A stretch of DNA of 64,000 nucleotides, taken from contig NZ_ML178717.1 of assembly GCF_004360145.1 (NCBI RefSeq), positions 66,338 through 130,337 on the forward strand. The letters are read 5' to 3'. This stretch comes from Aliiroseovarius marinus. Lineage in GTDB: Bacteria > Pseudomonadota > Alphaproteobacteria > Rhodobacterales > Rhodobacteraceae. Both the position numbers and the translations under genes were made by a program. The notes under the pieces are model-generated. The model was not told where the DNA came from, made no database searches, and saw nothing but the letters and a program-made list of their open reading frames with translations. Within the stretch, counting starts at the first letter, position 1. Each line of letters starts with the position of its first letter. This document shows, in pieces, positions 63,201-64,000 of this stretch.

Positions 63201-64000
63201 GCGATGGCGGCACATCCCAGCGCGTATCGGTGACCGCAAATGGCGCCATTGTCACGGCAGGCGACATGTCGTCTGGCCTTGTCGCGCAATCCATTGGCGG
63301 CGGTGGCGGTCGTGGCGGCATGGCCATCGCAGGCGCGCTATCTGGAACCGCCTCGGGCAGCTTGTCCCTTGGTGGACGTGGCGGCGGCGGCGGAAATGGC
63401 GCAGACGTTTGGGCCAACGCAGCCGGGCTGGTTCTGACACAAGGCGACGGTGCGACCGGCGTTCTGGCGCAATCTATCGGCGGCGGCGGCGGAGACGGCG
63501 GCATGGCGATCAGCGCCTCGGCCAGCTTCACCGCCAGCGCAACCGCCAGCATCGGGGGATCCGGCGGCGTCGGAGGCAACGGCGCACGGGTCGATCTGCG
63601 CGCTTCGAACGGCGCATGGACCTTTGGTAACAACGCCAATGCGCTGGTGGCACAATCCATCGGTGGCGGCGGCGGAAATGGTGGCATGTCCAGCTCGGGC
63701 AGCTTTGCAGCGACGGGCTCGGTCGGGCTGGGCTTCGGCGGGGCTGGAGGCATTGGCGGACATGGCGGACGGGTTGACGTCATCGTGGCGAACTCGGCCA
63801 TTCCGGATCGCAACATCGAAACCTATGGCGACAACTCGACGGCCATTATTGCCCAATCCATCGGTGGCGGTGGCGGCAATGGCGGCTTCTCGGCCTCCAG
63901 CGCGAATGCTGGCACCGGCAGCGCTACGATGGCCTTCGGCGGCTCCGCCAGCATCGGCGGTCGCGGCGGATATGTCACCGCGAGCGTAACCGAAAGCATT
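60209..64000 (+). CDS. Giant secreted glycine-rich repeat protein, autotransporter-like (3' end outside window)
   Basis: An open frame of 1264 codons that continues past the window end. Start is unclear: GTG at 60209 gives a long signal peptide ending near GAPALA (residue 34-35), TTG at 60200 is an alternative, neither has a good ribosome binding site. After a 300-residue N-terminal region (NDPCLEDDG onward, with paired Cys), 16 repeats with core GI-x-AQSIGGGGGNGG begin at 61199. Such arrays in alphaproteobacteria form beta-solenoid passenger domains ahead of an outer-membrane barrel; the barrel is not seen here. Likely a cell-surface adhesin or stalk. Confidence 0.85.
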   Translation, partial: MSGFRLGAAVKLTCYVSKLGLLAGLHALVGAPALANDPCLEDDGNPVSGAIVEVFCEGNQSNGVHFPKFTFVPLAGWHLLNPFNPNTFSEIEVAYLDRPIVTNNISAIRLLTYAQPYLDYGTDFEARLLPDGNGRYIGASGFGASAVQLSSYGAYLMQGDVNLPYLDERFGFSGSDLSLRIDNSYPTRGPGDGAIYFDDTTKDFGHDRSNAQYANWAAGNAFQMVTTGDRGHGVVVESYGGHGSGGSSDRTYGGPGGRGGVLGAIIQGRITTYGNDAAGILIRSKGGNGGNGHNGTLIGGGGSGGIGGRGEYVVLNNMASISTHGFRSSGIVAQSLGGGGGLGGNGGWVSGSGGAGGAASSGGIVYVTNQNWASIVTRGAGANGILAQSIGGFAGTAGSGGYLFSAGGNGLSGGNGSGVFVTNNASIDTWGAYDAVGILAQSIGGGGGAGGAADGAYAIGGTGGLGGDSAGLKVINRGTINTHWGRRSHGILAQSIGGGGGVGGSANGAGALGGDGNSAGSSNQAIVENSGAIYTAGQDAIGIFVQSIGGGGGHGGNASGMAAIGGRGGFGGNGGLAIVRNDGYVSTWGHYSTGISAQSIGGGGGTGGSATASGAFGSFAMGGSGGFGGGGASVEVTNNSGFSGSANITTRGDYADGILAQSIGGGGGNGGAAMSSAFGAGFSAAFALGANGGVGGGAGNVTVNYRGAIRTEGDWSSAVRAQSLGGGGGNGGYAVSGAAAATGALSFALGGSGAAGGQAQSVSVTTYHNLLTLGDRSTAILAQSIGGGGGNGGFAFSGAMSGVGSLSFALGGSGARGGGGANVTVDSHGNIATAGLMSAGIVAQSIGGGGGNGGHSMAQSFGGVGAGSLALGGSGSLGTYAGHVNVTSRGQIDTSGDGAHGIVAQSIGGGGGNGGFAVAGAASGGGTLSVAVGGAAGAGGGGRTVTVTTYDRIGTQGDHATGILAQSLGGGGGNGGMALAAGASGKGALSVALGGAGGDGGTSQRVSVTANGAIVTAGDMSSGLVAQSIGGGGGRGGMAIAGALSGTASGSLSLGGRGGGGGNGADVWANAAGLVLTQGDGATGVLAQSIGGGGGDGGMAISASASFTASATASIGGSGGVGGNGARVDLRASNGAWTFGNNANALVAQSIGGGGGNGGMSSSGSFAATGSVGLGFGGAGGIGGHGGRVDVIVANSAIPDRNIETYGDNSTAIIAQSIGGGGGNGGFSASSANAGTGSATMAFGGSASIGGRGGYVTASVTESI
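61199..63886 (+). repeat. Array of 16 in-frame repeats encoding (I/V/L)xAQS(I/L)GGGGGxGG
   Basis: Core codons start at 61199, 61361, 61520, 61679, 61835, 61991, 62180, 62363, 62546, 62729, 62912, 63095, 63278, 63461, 63644 and 63845. Intervals are 162, 159, 159, 156 and 156, then 189, then eight of exactly 183 (61 codons), then 201. The second core is degenerate (SIGGFAG). Codons of the cores vary in third position, so protein-level selection rather than recent duplication shapes them. Confidence 0.93.

Noticed and set aside
61024-63816. Proline-rich minus-strand open frames in the repeat region
   Set aside because: Pro-rich chains are the antisense translation of Gly-rich codons; the plus frame is continuous over 3.8 kb with a signal peptide.
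61199-63886. Repeat array as a CRISPR
   Set aside because: Units are protein-coding, in frame, 156-201 bases apart with variable third positions; no identical short repeats with unique spacers.

Overview
The window is GC-rich bacterial DNA that looks like a marine Rhodobacterales (Roseobacter-group) alphaproteobacterial chromosome. Supporting signs are a glcDEF glycolate oxidase operon, a fused TAXI-type TRAP transporter, a DMT riboflavin exporter/importer-like gene behind an FMN riboswitch, a MoxR/DUF58/DUF4159 block, DUF599 and DUF1285 proteins, and a G-rich intergenic repeat typical of this order. This assignment is inference from gene content; no rRNA, tRNA, CRISPR array, prophage, insertion sequence or replication origin was recognised. 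Gene density is very high, with many 1-4 base overlaps (ATGA, GTGA, TAATG).

Layout. 1-5.1 kb: the end of a peptide-type ABC importer (permease end plus a double ATPase), an aldehyde dehydrogenase, a hotdog thioesterase and a YcaQ-like DNA glycosylase. 5.1-9.7 kb: SDR oxidoreductase, P1/DmpA-type peptidase, a small exported protein, succinate-semialdehyde dehydrogenase and a globin. 9.8-14.7 kb: a large secreted phytase-like protein, FMN riboswitch plus RibN-type transporter, Hsp20 and a secreted trypsin-like protease. 14.8-18.7 kb: glcDEF with a TTGGT/ACCAA dyad in its promoter region. 18.7-28 kb: DUF599 protein, the MoxR-DUF58-DUF4159-GATase block, DUF1285 protein and a THUMP rRNA methyltransferase. 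28-30.5 kb: an amino-acid ABC importer whose binding protein is divergent from its ATPase and permease.

30.5-39.2 kb is a coherent acetate unit read on the minus strand: acs, adk, a small DUF4212 symporter subunit, its large SLC5-type partner, a cNMP/CBS/DUF294 protein, a small membrane protein, and a membrane-tethered PAS plus DEDDh exonuclease. Acs makes AMP, Adk removes it, the symporter pair imports the acid, and the last genes look like a sensing or nucleotide-signalling arm. 39.6-42.6 kb: nitroreductase, then an acyl-CoA ligase/thiolase pair in which the thiolase lacks two expected catalytic residues. 42.7-49.9 kb: an RpiR regulator, TAXI binding protein, fused TRAP permease and UspA on the minus strand, divergent from a class III aminotransferase and a BKACE enzyme; together these look like a catabolic unit for an unidentified amino compound. 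49.9-59.2 kb: lpdA, lipA, a glycine/alanine:cation symporter, gcvT, gcvH and gcvP with an AraC/GlxA-type regulator, i.e. uptake, lipoylation and all four glycine cleavage proteins in one run. 59.4-60 kb: a cupin XRE regulator divergent from lpdA. 60.2 kb to the end: the 5' part of a very large secreted glycine-rich repeat protein (autotransporter-like) with 16 repeats whose period locks to exactly 183 bases for eight consecutive intervals.
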